A stretch of 64,000 bases of DNA from positions 64,762 through 128,761 of the forward strand of contig NW_008806286.1 of assembly GCF_000400465.1 (NCBI RefSeq), in the 5' to 3' direction. The position numbers and the translations under genes were made by a program. The notes under the pieces are model-generated. The model had not been told where the DNA came from. It saw only the letters and a list, made by a program, of their open reading frames with translations, and ran no database searches. Shown here in pieces: positions 46,001 through 56,535 of the stretch (the first letter of the stretch is position 1; every line of letters starts with the position of its first letter). The DNA comes from Wallemia ichthyophaga EXF-994. Lineage: Eukaryota; Basidiomycota; Wallemiomycetes; Wallemiales; Wallemiaceae.

Positions 46001-46638
46001 GTTCAGGAGCGGTGGAGGGAGTTTGATCCCATCTAGAGCGACGTTGTTTTTGAGGAGGAGGGGAGGTGGACTGGGTTGTAGACTGAGTAGGTGCTTCATC
46101 CCACCTAGAGGAACGTTTCTTTGGAATTTCTTCGGATTTGATTGGGTTAACATGGTCAGAAGATTGAGAAGAATCAGGTGCAACATCCCAACGTCTCTTA
46201 CGTTGGCGGGGTCTTTCATCGGAAAGTAAATTGGATTGAAATGAATCACGTGGGGGTGTTTTATCGGGATTGAAAGGCTGAGAATCCTGAGAATCCTTCA
46301 AATCACTTGATTCCTCCTGCTGCTGTTTACGATCTTGAAGAATTTTACGAACTCTAGCTTCCTCCTTATCAAGTTCGTTTTGACGCATTCTATCAGCGTA
46401 AGAGGGACCATCACCGGTAACAAGATCACCATCCCCCCTATTAAATCTTCTATTATGATAATCTGATTGCCTGTGTGAGATTTGCCTGGATTGAATAGTC
46501 TCTGCGAATGGATCAACATCCTCATCCTCAATTTCCTTGTTAAATTCATCGATTATATCCTTTGGGGCTGTGTCTATCGATGTCTTAATATTTATTTCTT
46601 TTATTTTCCCAATTCATTAACTCACATTCGGTGGACAT
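43076..46638 (-). CDS. HSH155: SF3B1 / Hsh155, U2 snRNP core splicing factor
   Basis: Three exons: 46638-46626 (13 nt), 46573-44003 and 43947-43076; introns are 52 and 55 nt; 1151 aa. Exon 1 codes only MSTE plus one base; the acceptor used is GATAG at 46574, which gives [15 protein letters not shown]. The disordered N-terminus has DPFAE and three RWD-type tryptophan motifs ([24 protein letters not shown]), known as U2AF-homology-motif ligands. The remainder is HEAT repeats, with the cancer-hotspot region conserved ([20 protein letters not shown]) and [18 protein letters not shown] restored across intron 2. It holds the branch-site adenosine in the spliceosome. The N-terminus is shorter than in animals. 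Confidence 0.96.
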
Positions 46639-46659
46639 GATGGAGGTTTCTGATAAACC

Positions 46660-47427
46660 ATGACTATGTCGGGGAATACGGGTAATACGGGTAATACACG
46701 CAATATTTGCAATCTACCAACGACAACACATAGTAAATCCATTAGCCCTGCCAAATTGGAATTGTTATCTGCACTTGAAAACCACCAAACGTTGGGTACG
46801 CGGCAGCGCGATTACAGTCAACACGACGAATGCACAAATCAGCGACCAAATAAACGCTGTAGAACTATCACTGAGAGATTAGGTGAAGCTGTTTACAATA
46901 CCGCCGTCGTCGCTGGTGGTATTGGTGTTGCTGCTTATCGATTTATGAAGGGTGATGATAACCAGGAGCAGTTATCTACCCACACCTTCTCCCCTGATCA
47001 AAGAATACCAGGTTCCTTCAATTTCAAAGATTCTGAAGAAGATTACGTTGATTTACCCGAAACATCCACCACACCTACAAGAACTCCAAGGAAACAAAAA
47101 CAATTCAAAGTTCAATCTAAACGCTCTATATACTCCCCTAAACATTCCCAACATTCTCATAAACTTAAAGATTCCAATAAGTCTAGATATCATCACAAAC
47201 ACCAACAATCAAACGAAAGATTAGATAACATGTCTGCTCAACTCTCTGCCATGATTTCAGATGGCCAGAAAGCTCTCACTCAACCTGCTATCGTTGATGA
47301 GGTTTTTGATGATGATGTCTCTGAAAATTTTCATATACCATCTTCTTCTTTCACTTTCACACAATCTATACCCGAGTCTCATTCTGATTATTCTATCGGC
47401 GATGGTCTACGAACTGCTGCGTCGTGA
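46660..47427 (+). CDS. Hypothetical protein with a short hydrophobic segment
   Basis: Single exon of 255 aa; no family recognised. It begins with a GNT tandem repeat (MTMSGNTGNTGNTRN), carries a conserved-looking block TERLGEAVYNTAVVAGGIGV followed by AAYRFMKG, then basic Lys/His-rich and Ser/Thr-rich regions and an acidic C-terminus. The Ala/Gly/Val-rich segment may be a single membrane helix or an amphipathic packing helix. The start codon is 21 bp from that of SF3B1; a second in-frame ATG at 46666 is equally possible. Confidence 0.6.
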   Translation: MTMSGNTGNTGNTRNICNLPTTTHSKSISPAKLELLSALENHQTLGTRQRDYSQHDECTNQRPNKRCRTITERLGEAVYNTAVVAGGIGVAAYRFMKGDDNQEQLSTHTFSPDQRIPGSFNFKDSEEDYVDLPETSTTPTRTPRKQKQFKVQSKRSIYSPKHSQHSHKLKDSNKSRYHHKHQQSNERLDNMSAQLSAMISDGQKALTQPAIVDEVFDDDVSENFHIPSSSFTFTQSIPESHSDYSIGDGLRTAAS

Positions 47428-47637
47428 TATTCCAAGTAGATTTCATATTCCAAATAAGATGGCTAGTACAAGGCAATACATGTGCGAAACATTTATAAGT
47501 TATTCAAGTTGAGTTGAGTGAGTTGAGTGACGCATTTGTGTCAATATCCGTAAACTTAGTAGACTTATCGATTGTGATAGTGGAAATGGTGTTAGCCGGG
47601 GTATAATATCAGTAATCAGAATAACCAAATCCACATC

Positions 47638-48730
47638 CTAGATTGAATTCTTATACCCCAGACCAACACCAACACCAAAATCGTCATACTTGCCCGTAGT
47701 GAAACCCAAACCTAATCCATAGATGGGAGCTTCACTGAATTGGAAAGAGTTGAGTGAGCTTGTTTTGGACATTGGTGGTGGTGAGCTCAAGTTGCTATCG
47801 ACTGATGTGGATAGTGAGGGTGTTGACCCTGCTCTTTGTCTCTCGCCGATCCTCGACAGGAGAGAAGGAGTGTAGTGATCCGTTTGAGCGTTCTTGCAAG
47901 GTGAATGAGATTTATATGACTCGCATGACCTGAATTGCTCATTTGAGTCTGGTGAAATTGAAGTATTTGGTGTAAGTGTCAAGCTGTGTAAACTGGGTGT
48001 GTGAGAGTGTGAATAACTCTGTGTGTATGACTGCCTTGGTGATGCTGTGGATGTTGTTGATTCTGCAGATGCTGTCTGTGGGCTCTCCTCGTCTGACGTG
48101 GACATATGAGTCGACATGGGAATAGAAAGGGGCATTGGTGGAATAGCACCCTGAGCATGAGGGAAAGTGGAGTGAATAAAGCAACACCTCTTTCCATAAG
48201 GACAAGCTCCAGAATGCCAGTAAGTAGCGCATAATTGAGTTTTGAACTGTTAAAAACGGGGTTAGCGGGAATTTTAAACAAATAAATCAGCTCAAACTAA
48301 CCTTTGGATGCCTAGGAACTTGTCTCAATTCATCTTGACCATGTGCAAATTGGCACTTTGAGCCGTATCTGCACGTGCCCTTCTCTTCCCAGGATCTGCA
48401 AAGTTCAGTCTTGTATAGACCAAGCTTGCGGTTGTTCATGGAAGGGCCATTGGATGAATCCTCTGTGGATTGAACAGGTTGCTGCGTAGGCTGGCTCAAT
48501 TGACGATTAAGAAGAAGCTGATTCGAGTGAATCTGGTGCTGATGAGCTTGTATCAAAGCAAGCTGAGAAACGAGCTGATCACTATCATTATGGCTGTCCT
48601 CTATTTCATTGTAAAATATGTCTGGATGTGCATGGTGGAATTCTGGGGGTGAATGGAGCTGATTGTTATATTCACTGAGTGGTGAGAATAGCGTATCTGA
48701 TGGTGCTCCCTTGATATTCAATATTTCCAT
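47638..48730 (-). CDS. ZFS1: Tandem CCCH zinc-finger mRNA-decay protein (Zfs1/Cth1/TTP-like)
   Basis: Two exons: 48730-48302 and 48246-47638, with a 55-nt intron that falls between the two fingers; 345 aa. Finger 1 is [20 protein letters not shown] then CQFAH; finger 2 is [20 protein letters not shown] then CCFIH. Both fit Cx8Cx5Cx3H, and the YKTEL/FKTQL lead-ins are those of tristetraprolin relatives. Flanking regions are Ser/Gln-rich with SP sites. Family knowledge: such proteins bind UAUUUA elements in 3'UTRs and recruit decay factors. Confidence 0.9.
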
Positions 48731-49275
48731 TTCCTTTGTCTTGTTCGATTGTTATTGTTTGATTCTAACCTGTTGATCACGGGTCGTGGTATATATTCTT
48801 GGTAATTTTCACACAATTTAGTAACTCTAATATATCAAATAAGATTCTAGCAATTTCATCAACCTCTTCACTCCCTAGATTCCTTTCTTTTTCAAATACG
48901 GTCAAAACTTTCACTGTTCCTGGATTACTTTATTAATTTATACCTAGAATTTGATGAAAATATTTCATGAGCTTGATCTTTATAGCCTTATATAGTTCAC
49001 CTGCACACACCTTCATCACTCTATATAATCACTTAATCACACTCCACGTCCAGACTCCATCATCACAACTTTATCGCAAATACCTTGCATCCCGCATAAA
49101 TTGAATCCACTTGACCAATTCTATCCGCACACTGCGTCATTTCCCTTTTTATATTTTTATTTCCAATTTCAAGGGCCCTGTCAGTGCATACCTTAGATGT
49201 AAGCGTGTCTCTGATGCCGGTGTCTGTCCAGTGCCGGGGAGATAATAAAAATACATTTTATTTCCTTAATTACAC
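48731..49275. other. 545-bp intergenic region upstream of the CCCH gene
   Basis: Lies between two same-strand genes (CCCH protein start at 48730 and the MIT-protein stop at 49276). AT-rich, with several stops in each frame and no credible coding or RNA gene. Its length, large for this window, suggests a long leader or a more complex promoter for the CCCH regulator. Confidence 0.5.
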
Positions 49276-51255
49276 CTAATCCACTCCATGTGCCCGCTTT
49301 GTCCATTTCCCAATCAGTGTGTCCAAATCCGCGAGTACAAATTTACAAACTGAGTTAGCGAGGCACTCAGAAGCATGACGGAGGCATTTAGCAACCGAAG
49401 ATCTAATTTCGGGTGTGGAATCAGTATACAGCCCGAGTTCGTCGTTGCGGAGGTAACCCCAATGTACATCGAGGACCTGTGCGGTAACGAAGACTTTATT
49501 GAGGAGGTCAACATAGGCATATAGCCATCCCTCCTCCGATTTACGTCCGCTGCCGCCCGCTTTGGATTTACCTAGCGAGCGCGACAGCTTGCTCGTCCAC
49601 GTGTACGACTTGCCTGCTGGTGCCGTTGGTGAGAGGTTGTGCGCGGGTTGCAGGTCTAGTTTCTTCGCAAGCTGTACGCTCACATCGTCCAGTAGTCGGT
49701 TCAACTCACTCAGCGCGCTTAGGAACACCTCGTCCTCTACCTGCGCACTCACGAATCGCTTGCCTGTACTATATACATCGTGTAGACCGTCGAGCACCGT
49801 CTCGAGTGACTTTACTTTCACTTCTATGTGATGCAGTTTCACTACATTGCGACTGTCCAGCCAGATCTGAGGCGAGACGTACAGGCGTGGCGATATGTAC
49901 GCTCCTTCCCGGATCGACTTAGCGAGGAGCTTCATAAGTTGGAATGGCCGCCGCGTCGGGTCTATGTGGTAGCACTCGAAACTTGGTTTGCCGCGAGACG
50001 GCGGGTCTGGTATGATGGGCTCTGATGTGGGGTATAGGTTGTTGGAGAGTGTTTTGAGTAGCGGGAGACTGTTGATCGCCGGAGGCTGTGGGTGGGATGG
50101 GATTGCAATTGCACTCGCTGAAGTCGCCGCGGATGGTTTTCTGTCTGGTTGAGAAACAGCTCTCAGTCGTGGTGCAGTGTTAGATGTAGGAGTTGCAGTG
50201 TTAGCAGTGTTAGCAATGTTAGCAATGTTAGCGCCATTTAAACCACCAAGGTCCAATTTGAACGCCTTGCGCGTCTCAGTCTCGAACGCCTCAGTGTCAT
50301 TACCCCTGCCAGCTTGCTGTCTGCGCTGAATGAGGCTGCCCTCCCCCACAGAGGGGTTTATGATAGGCACCATCTGTTTCTCGCTGAGAGAAGCCATTGA
50401 AGATATCCGCGTCGGCAGTTTGTACGACGAGTTGGTCGACGACGACCTCGATCTGTTCATTGGCGGTCTTTGAGGTGATTCGGTGAGTGTTTGGTTGGAA
50501 TCTGATTTGTGTGGGTGTGGGTTTGTGTGGTGTACTGGATAACCCGGATAACCCGGATACGCACGCTGATCACCTCCGTCACCTGCACCACCCGCATCCA
50601 GCGGTGAGCCAGGCTGAATAGAGATGGAGGGCGTGGTAGCATGGCTCGCCTTGCGTGACTGTGGCTGTGGCTGCTGGTGGTAGGTTGTGGAGAGACACGA
50701 CGAGGCTGTGGAATTAGACAGTGGTTGCTGTGGGGAGGCTGAGTGCTGTGAGGCATCCAAATCGCGTGTATTACGCCCATCAATGGCGTCATGAGTGGTA
50801 TCAGTGGTATCTGCGTTGTCTACGTTGTCTGCGCCGTTTACGGCATTGCCCCTAGTATCTAACAAGACCTCTAGCAGCCTTATCCTGTCTTTGTAAGTCT
50901 CGTGGATAATTTTCAGTCTGCGCGCCTCCTCTAGTCGCCTATGCGTTGGATTGTGCTGCTCGAACTCTGATTTGTTCTCAGAATCGACACGATGCATGAC
51001 ACACTCAAGCAAAGCCATTGCCTGCTTATAGGCGGATAGGGCGTTGTAGAAATCGTTGTCCTTGTCCAAATTCACAGCTGTGTTCGCTAGGCTGAGCGCG
51101 TTATTGAGCATTTGCCGTGAAGAAGTTCTCTTTGGTGAGTGCGTGGGTGAGTGTGAGGGTGAGTGTGTGGGTGTGTGTGTGTTGGTGGCTGTGAACGTAT
51201 CGGCATTCGAATACGCTTTCCCCAATTCTGATAACGGGTTCTTCTGAATTTTCAT
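49276..51255 (-). CDS. MIT-domain protein
   Basis: Single exon of 659 aa. Near the N-terminus a Thr/His/Ser/Pro repeat (THTPTHSPSHSPTHSPK) is followed by an MIT three-helix domain (about 47-130: LNNALSLANTAVNLDKDNDF, YNALSAYKQAMALLECVMH, ETYKDRIRLLEVLL). A long disordered middle has Asn/Ala/Thr repeats. The C-terminal 200 residues are well-ordered and helical (PFQLMKLLAKSIREGAYISP, LYVSPQIWLDSRNVVKL), a region found in fungal MIT proteins of unknown role. MIT domains usually bind ESCRT-III tails, so an endosomal or membrane-remodelling role is plausible but inferred. Confidence 0.75.
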   Translation of the reverse strand: MKIQKNPLSELGKAYSNADTFTATNTHTPTHSPSHSPTHSPKRTSSRQMLNNALSLANTAVNLDKDNDFYNALSAYKQAMALLECVMHRVDSENKSEFEQHNPTHRRLEEARRLKIIHETYKDRIRLLEVLLDTRGNAVNGADNVDNADTTDTTHDAIDGRNTRDLDASQHSASPQQPLSNSTASSCLSTTYHQQPQPQSRKASHATTPSISIQPGSPLDAGGAGDGGDQRAYPGYPGYPVHHTNPHPHKSDSNQTLTESPQRPPMNRSRSSSTNSSYKLPTRISSMASLSEKQMVPIINPSVGEGSLIQRRQQAGRGNDTEAFETETRKAFKLDLGGLNGANIANIANTANTATPTSNTAPRLRAVSQPDRKPSAATSASAIAIPSHPQPPAINSLPLLKTLSNNLYPTSEPIIPDPPSRGKPSFECYHIDPTRRPFQLMKLLAKSIREGAYISPRLYVSPQIWLDSRNVVKLHHIEVKVKSLETVLDGLHDVYSTGKRFVSAQVEDEVFLSALSELNRLLDDVSVQLAKKLDLQPAHNLSPTAPAGKSYTWTSKLSRSLGKSKAGGSGRKSEEGWLYAYVDLLNKVFVTAQVLDVHWGYLRNDELGLYTDSTPEIRSSVAKCLRHASECLANSVCKFVLADLDTLIGKWTKRAHGVD

Positions 51256-51350
51256 CTAGATAAAACAACTCAAAGCCATACGAATGTCTCGTAAATGTAC
51301 AAAATAAAAATAAATAATAAAATCGATTTATCATCGAATCGCCTTGTAGT

Positions 51351-52319
51351 TTATGCAGCCCACTCCGGTCTAGGCGTTATGTCCCTCGCGATCAACCACC
51401 CAAGCCTCGTCTCCCAGTTCTGACGAAGATTGATGAGATCCACTTGACATGAGTGATTGAATCCAAGTGGCTTGTCTGGACCGCTCTTGCAAATTTCATC
51501 CAACCCTTTGGCCCAGTTGTTCACCACCGAAGAGCTAAACATACCACCTTCCCTATTAACCATTGCATCCACCACTTCAAACCAATCTGACCATATCTTT
51601 CTCAGTTTATCCCATAAACCACTCAATGATTGTGGTATTTCATCGTTGGTGAGTGTAGGTAAGCGTGATATTACCTTGATAAACTCTACAGTCGTTGGCT
51701 GTATCGCGATAAACTTATCAGTCACATGTACACCATTTGATGTAAAGAAAGGCAGATAAGTTGAAATGACCTTTGTCCAATTGGATATTGGCCCTTTCAA
51801 CCTACTGAGTGTGTAAGTTGGACGTGAATGTCCAATTGGAATGCTTTGTATAATATTGCACGTTGAGTCGTTTAATGCGTTTAAATAAGTTGATATCGTT
51901 GGTTGTGGTATTTTGTTCATTATCAGATGCTTTATTGAGGGTTCTTGATTTATTACGTTATTCATTACGTTTAATAGGCTTTCACGGGGAAGTGAGGCCA
52001 ATAATACGCCAACATCCCCTTCCTCGCTCTCAACATTTGTATTCAAAGTCGATTTAACCTTCTTCAGTGTCCTCACAGGCCTATTCTCACCATCGTCATC
52101 ACCTATAGACATCTTTGTATCCTCCTCATCGTTGAATTCTCTTTTTTTTAAACTTTTTTTGAGAGTGCTGGGTTGGTGTTGTTTGGTAGGTGTAGAAGCA
52201 GATCCAGATGCAGATGATATGCTATTGCCCCCGCCAAAGCTGAATCCTAATGATGAATACAGTGGCGAGCTTGGGAATGGGATTTGTTGATGATTTGGTG
52301 AACTGTAAGTCGCTGCCAT
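51351..52319 (-). CDS. STS1: Sts1/Cut8 nuclear proteasome tethering factor
   Basis: Single exon of 322 aa. A disordered N-terminus with basic clusters (LKKSLKKREF, RTLKKVKS) acts in the family as nuclear signal and proteasome-binding region. Then the Cut8 helical fold: LLASLPRESLLNVMNNVIN, followed by a six-helix bundle with SRPTYTLSRLKGPISNW and FIKVISRLPTLTN. The end is ETRLGWLIARDITPRPEW. Family knowledge: Cut8 binds the 26S proteasome and anchors it at the nuclear envelope; it is itself short-lived. Divergent to the SET-domain gene. Confidence 0.88.
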   Translation of the reverse strand: MAATYSSPNHQQIPFPSSPLYSSLGFSFGGGNSISSASGSASTPTKQHQPSTLKKSLKKREFNDEEDTKMSIGDDDGENRPVRTLKKVKSTLNTNVESEEGDVGVLLASLPRESLLNVMNNVINQEPSIKHLIMNKIPQPTISTYLNALNDSTCNIIQSIPIGHSRPTYTLSRLKGPISNWTKVISTYLPFFTSNGVHVTDKFIAIQPTTVEFIKVISRLPTLTNDEIPQSLSGLWDKLRKIWSDWFEVVDAMVNREGGMFSSSVVNNWAKGLDEICKSGPDKPLGFNHSCQVDLINLRQNWETRLGWLIARDITPRPEWAA

Positions 52320-52458
52320 TGGTTGTGTTGTTGGTGGAATTAGTTTAACCAGCCTTGACGGTTTGTTGGCTGAGAATAGTGTTGTATAAAATAAAAATAT
52401 AAAAATTAATTAATTTACATCTCAGTTACCTCGTTTCACGCTCTCAAAGCTGTCACCA

Positions 52459-53002
52459 ATGACGATTGAAATATCCGCAACACATCCACAGCCAACGCAT
52501 CCAGGCTTAATCAGAGTCGTGAAATGCCCAGGCGAATATATGTCATACGCTGTAGCTGATAGAGTTAGTTTGTGATTTTTATTCGTTCAAAGTCATAATT
52601 CCACCACAGGATATAGAGAAGAATCAAGTGCTTTCCTACCTAGACAAGGCGACGCTTGCAAAAAACGCGTATACTTCAGTACAAGTTTCTCCTACTGAAC
52701 ACATTGAATTGAATAGTGATTTGGTTTACATAAATCACAGCTGTGAGCCAAATGTCGCGTTTGTTGTCGGTATTGGCGGCGGTGTACACGATTATTACTT
52801 GAAATCACTCAAGAATATTTCAAAGGGCGAAGCTTTGGAATTCTTCTACCCATCCACTGAATATTCCATGTCGCAGCCATTCAAATGTTTGTGCAATACA
52901 AAGTCGTGTTTAGGGGAGATAAAGGGGGCTGAATCTATTGATAAGGATACACTCAATCAATTCCCCCTCAACGACCACATTAAATTGTTAAAATCTTTGT
53001 AA
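52459..53002 (+). CDS. Small SET-domain protein
   Basis: Two exons: 52459-52563 and 52610-53002, with a 46-nt intron; 165 aa. The SET core is seen as DLVYINHSCEPNVAF (NHSC motif that helps bind SAM) and GEALEFFYPSTEY (catalytic-site Tyr), then a post-SET-like CLCNTKSCLGEI. The pre-SET region is absent and the protein is unusually short. It is probably a lysine methyltransferase of the small fungal SET group; substrate unknown. The stop codon is only 37 bp before the start of LRG1 on the same strand. Confidence 0.78.
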
Positions 53003-53039
53003 ATTCCCCTTGGTCAATTACCACCATCATCTAAATCCC

Positions 53040-56000
53040 ATGGACTCTGAACTCAGTCCTAGTATTTTAAATCCCCCGCAATCCCCACAGTCTCCACAAT
53101 CTATTCAAATATGCCATCAATGTAATCTCCCTATGTCTGGTCAGTTTGTTAGAGCCTTGGGTAACATCTACCATCTCGACTGCTTCAAATGCCACGATTG
53201 CGGCGTCATCGTTGCCAATAAGTTCTTCCCCATCCAATCCAAGGACGGCATTTCCTCACATCCCCTCTGCGAAACTCACTATTTCCGCCGCCTCGACTTG
53301 ATTTGCGCTAACTGCGATATGGCACTGCGCGGTTCGTATATTACCGCATGCGGAAAGAAATACCACACAAATCATTTCACTTGCTCAATCTGTAATTTAG
53401 TCTTTGGTCCAAAGGATTCTTACTACGAGCATCAATCTCATGTATACTGCCACTTCCACTACTCAACTCGCTTCGCCATCAAATGCTCTGGCTGTAAAAC
53501 CGCTATCCTCAAACAATTCGTCGAAATTAATCGAAATTCTATCAACGAACATTGGCATCCTGAGTGCTACATGATCAACAAGTTTTGGAACGTTAAAATT
53601 GCTCGTCCAAATTCTATAACCCTATCTCCACTCGATGAAGAAGCACTGGAATCCCCTCTAGCTCTCATAGATAAGCAAAAAAGAATGGAAGAACATGTCT
53701 TCCGTATTTGGACTGTTTTATCCGCTTTCGAAGAATCCTCTGCTGCTTGCATTTCTGAAATGCTTAGACATGTTTCAACCGGCGCTTACATTACTGCCGT
53801 TAGAATGGCTGGCAAGTTTATCATTCACGTCGAAGTTTTATTCGCTGCAATGGATAAAATCGAAGATTCTTTTCTTAAAGAGGACATTAAGAGTGTGTTT
53901 TACTTTTTTAATCTCTCTTACTCTCCACTAACCAATCACTCCCTCACAGGTCCTTCACATTACCGCGAAGCTCGCATGCTATGTCGCAAAACTGTTTCCT
54001 TCCTTTCCATCCTCTCACACACCCACGAAGCTGGCTCACGTAGGATGGGTATCACCAAAGAATTGCTATCGCTTGTTACCGGCCTCGCTCACTACCTCAA
54101 AATCCTTATTAGGATTGCTTTGACCGCTTCTTTAAAGCTAGATCGTGATTATACGGACATTGAAGCCCTACCTGCTTTTCTCGACAAGCTTTCTCTTCTC
54201 CTTCAAGACCCTATCTCATCCGCACAACATGACAATCCCAACGATGACCGTTATCTTAAGCAAGTCCCCTACGGCTACAAATCCATGTCTATCTCCTCCA
54301 AGAAATCTTCCATCGTAGGCAGAGGTATATCATCAGAAAATCCCACCGATCTTTGTTTCGCTTGCAATATGACAGTTGAAGATGACTGTATTAAATTTGG
54401 TACGTCGTTAAGGTGGACATTGGACTGTTTCCGTTGCGATGGTTGTCACCGCCGACCCATCCTACCAATACGCTCCGTGCGTGACAGACAGAAGGACCGC
54501 GAGCGTCAAAGAGACAAGCGCAAGGAGCAAGCTGCAGAGTCAGGATTGGCGTACGAGAGTTCGACTGACTACGATTCAGATATTGCAAAGTTGGAAAGGG
54601 CGGGTACGTCAGACGGAGGACGCCGCCTTGCCATTGAGGAGTACTACTTGTCGAGACCTGAGCCGGCTACTCTGTCTATACCACCAGGTGCATCTAACAG
54701 GGCTGTGCTTGCTGCGGAGAAAGCTGCTACCAAGGTTGTTTGCACGTCATGCAAGCACACCGTAACTTATGCAGAGAGAGGCTTCACGTTTGCGACCAAA
54801 CTGGAACAGTATTCTTACCTACTCAACGTCGGTCTTACACGCCTCTTTATGGTTCTCAAGACTAGGGGTGTTGTGCCCTCGAAACCAAGAAGCGGCGGTC
54901 TGGATTCCAAGACAAATGAGTCTGAGAAAGCGTTGGAGATGGCTGACGAGCAGAAGAAGAGAGATCGCGAAGCCCAGAATGCATCCAAGGAGGTGTACGA
55001 TAGCTGGCGCGACAGTTCGGAGCTGAAGAGGATACGTCCACAAGAGTTGGAGCTGGATAGGAAGCTGTCAGCAACAGCACGCCTACCGAGGAGATCGACT
55101 GTGGTTGAGTCGCCTATTGGCAGTTCAGCCGTGCCATCCGACCTTTTCCCGTCGCCCTTGAACGACAATCCACCCGTGCAGGAGGCTGAAGTGCAGCCCT
55201 CGCATCCTGTCCTCACCATTAAGCCTGAGACGGGTGTGCGCATCGTCCACGAAAACGCCCCCAACGTCATCTCAGAACTCAAGCCGCAGTTCTCTAAGCG
55301 GGACGACAACGAGATTGTCTATACATCACAGACGGATAAGTCTTACGACAGCGATGCCGTGTCGTTGGTAGACATGCCACAGATTATGGAGGCGAACCAG
55401 GCGCGCGAGCAGAGGAAGTCGCTGTCGCGGGCGAGCAAGAATATACTCATGACTGAGTTATCATCGCTAGAAGCGCTCGTTGTGAAACACGCCGCACTCT
55501 ATCTGCTCGAGCGGTCGGAGATGTCAAAGCACATTGAGAACCTTGACGACCTGCTCGACTTGGTGGAACAGAAGAAGGCGAATACATTCTGGGGCAAGTT
55601 CTTCAAACCGAAGAAGGAGCAGAAGAAGACGGGTATTTTGGGTTGCACGCTTGATCAGCTGGTCGAGAGGTCGGGCGTGAAGACGCAAATGACGAATGGG
55701 TCATATAGATTAACCATACCACAGCTCTTCGACGACCTTCTCATGGCTATGCGCCAGGTGGATATGTCTGTAGAAGGGGTGTTTAGAAAGAATGGGAATA
55801 TACGGAAGCTGCGCGAGTTGGTGGAGGCTATTGATAAGGAAGTCTATACTGGTAATTTGACTGAAGAGTCGCCCGTGCAGCTGGCTGCGCTGCTCAAGAA
55901 GTTCCTCGCTGGGCTGGGTGATCCTATTTTCCCACACAAGCTGTACAAGCTGTACACTAACTTGCAATTGGAGATAGTGGACGAGACTACGCGCAAGAGG

Positions 56001-56291
56001 ATACTACATCTGCTCATCACACTCTTGCCAAAGTCACACAGGGACCTGCTCGAAGTACTCTTTGTGTTTCTGAGATGGGTGGCATCGTTCAGCCACGTCG
56101 ACGAGGAGACGGGGTCAAAGATGGACATACAGAACCTTGCAATAACAATCGCACCCTCGGTGCTATACCCGCCTCACAGCCCATATAATCGTGAAGATAC
56201 GATCATTTGCAACAGGTCGATTGCAGAATACCTCGAAGACCAGGATGACTTCTGCTGCGTGGGTGTGGAGTTGCTGTTCGGAGTGAGATAG
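53040..56291 (+). CDS. LRG1: LIM-domain Rho GTPase-activating protein Lrg1
   Basis: Single uninterrupted frame of 1083 aa from the ATG at 53040. Three N-terminal LIM domains (CHQCNLPMSGQFVRALG, CANCDMALRGSYITACGKKY, CSGCKTAILKQFVEINRN), a helical central region, a fourth zinc module (CFACNMTVEDDCIKFG), a disordered linker and a C-terminal RhoGAP domain (from about residue 865). The arginine finger is in EGVFRKNGNIRKLREL, and the GAP core has LAALLKKFLAGLGDPIFP. Family knowledge: Lrg1 stimulates GTP hydrolysis by Rho1 and so controls glucan synthesis and cell fusion. It is notable as the longest intron-free gene among intron-rich neighbours. Confidence 0.93.
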   Translation: MDSELSPSILNPPQSPQSPQSIQICHQCNLPMSGQFVRALGNIYHLDCFKCHDCGVIVANKFFPIQSKDGISSHPLCETHYFRRLDLICANCDMALRGSYITACGKKYHTNHFTCSICNLVFGPKDSYYEHQSHVYCHFHYSTRFAIKCSGCKTAILKQFVEINRNSINEHWHPECYMINKFWNVKIARPNSITLSPLDEEALESPLALIDKQKRMEEHVFRIWTVLSAFEESSAACISEMLRHVSTGAYITAVRMAGKFIIHVEVLFAAMDKIEDSFLKEDIKSVFYFFNLSYSPLTNHSLTGPSHYREARMLCRKTVSFLSILSHTHEAGSRRMGITKELLSLVTGLAHYLKILIRIALTASLKLDRDYTDIEALPAFLDKLSLLLQDPISSAQHDNPNDDRYLKQVPYGYKSMSISSKKSSIVGRGISSENPTDLCFACNMTVEDDCIKFGTSLRWTLDCFRCDGCHRRPILPIRSVRDRQKDRERQRDKRKEQAAESGLAYESSTDYDSDIAKLERAGTSDGGRRLAIEEYYLSRPEPATLSIPPGASNRAVLAAEKAATKVVCTSCKHTVTYAERGFTFATKLEQYSYLLNVGLTRLFMVLKTRGVVPSKPRSGGLDSKTNESEKALEMADEQKKRDREAQNASKEVYDSWRDSSELKRIRPQELELDRKLSATARLPRRSTVVESPIGSSAVPSDLFPSPLNDNPPVQEAEVQPSHPVLTIKPETGVRIVHENAPNVISELKPQFSKRDDNEIVYTSQTDKSYDSDAVSLVDMPQIMEANQAREQRKSLSRASKNILMTELSSLEALVVKHAALYLLERSEMSKHIENLDDLLDLVEQKKANTFWGKFFKPKKEQKKTGILGCTLDQLVERSGVKTQMTNGSYRLTIPQLFDDLLMAMRQVDMSVEGVFRKNGNIRKLRELVEAIDKEVYTGNLTEESPVQLAALLKKFLAGLGDPIFPHKLYKLYTNLQLEIVDETTRKRILHLLITLLPKSHRDLLEVLFVFLRWVASFSHVDEETGSKMDIQNLAITIAPSVLYPPHSPYNREDTIICNRSIAEYLEDQDDFCCVGVELLFGVR

Positions 56292-56535
56292 ACTAACACG
56301 AAATAAAGGTACCAGCAGAAATACTGCCGATCTTACACGACCATGAACTGTTTTCTTTTACATCGTCAGAGATATCACGTAAGGATATCAGGAGAAGGTG
56401 TGAGCAGATATTTAATTGAATGGGAATCCACCTACTGCTACTAATACCACCCAAAATACACTAATAAATTACTTGATGAATAATAATTACAAAGATTACG
56501 TAGTTGTTTTGTGTGCTTCAACAACCACGTTCACC

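Noticed and set aside
54815-55309. 164-codon frame antisense to LRG1
   Set aside because: Composition follows from the codon use of LRG1; no family resemblance.
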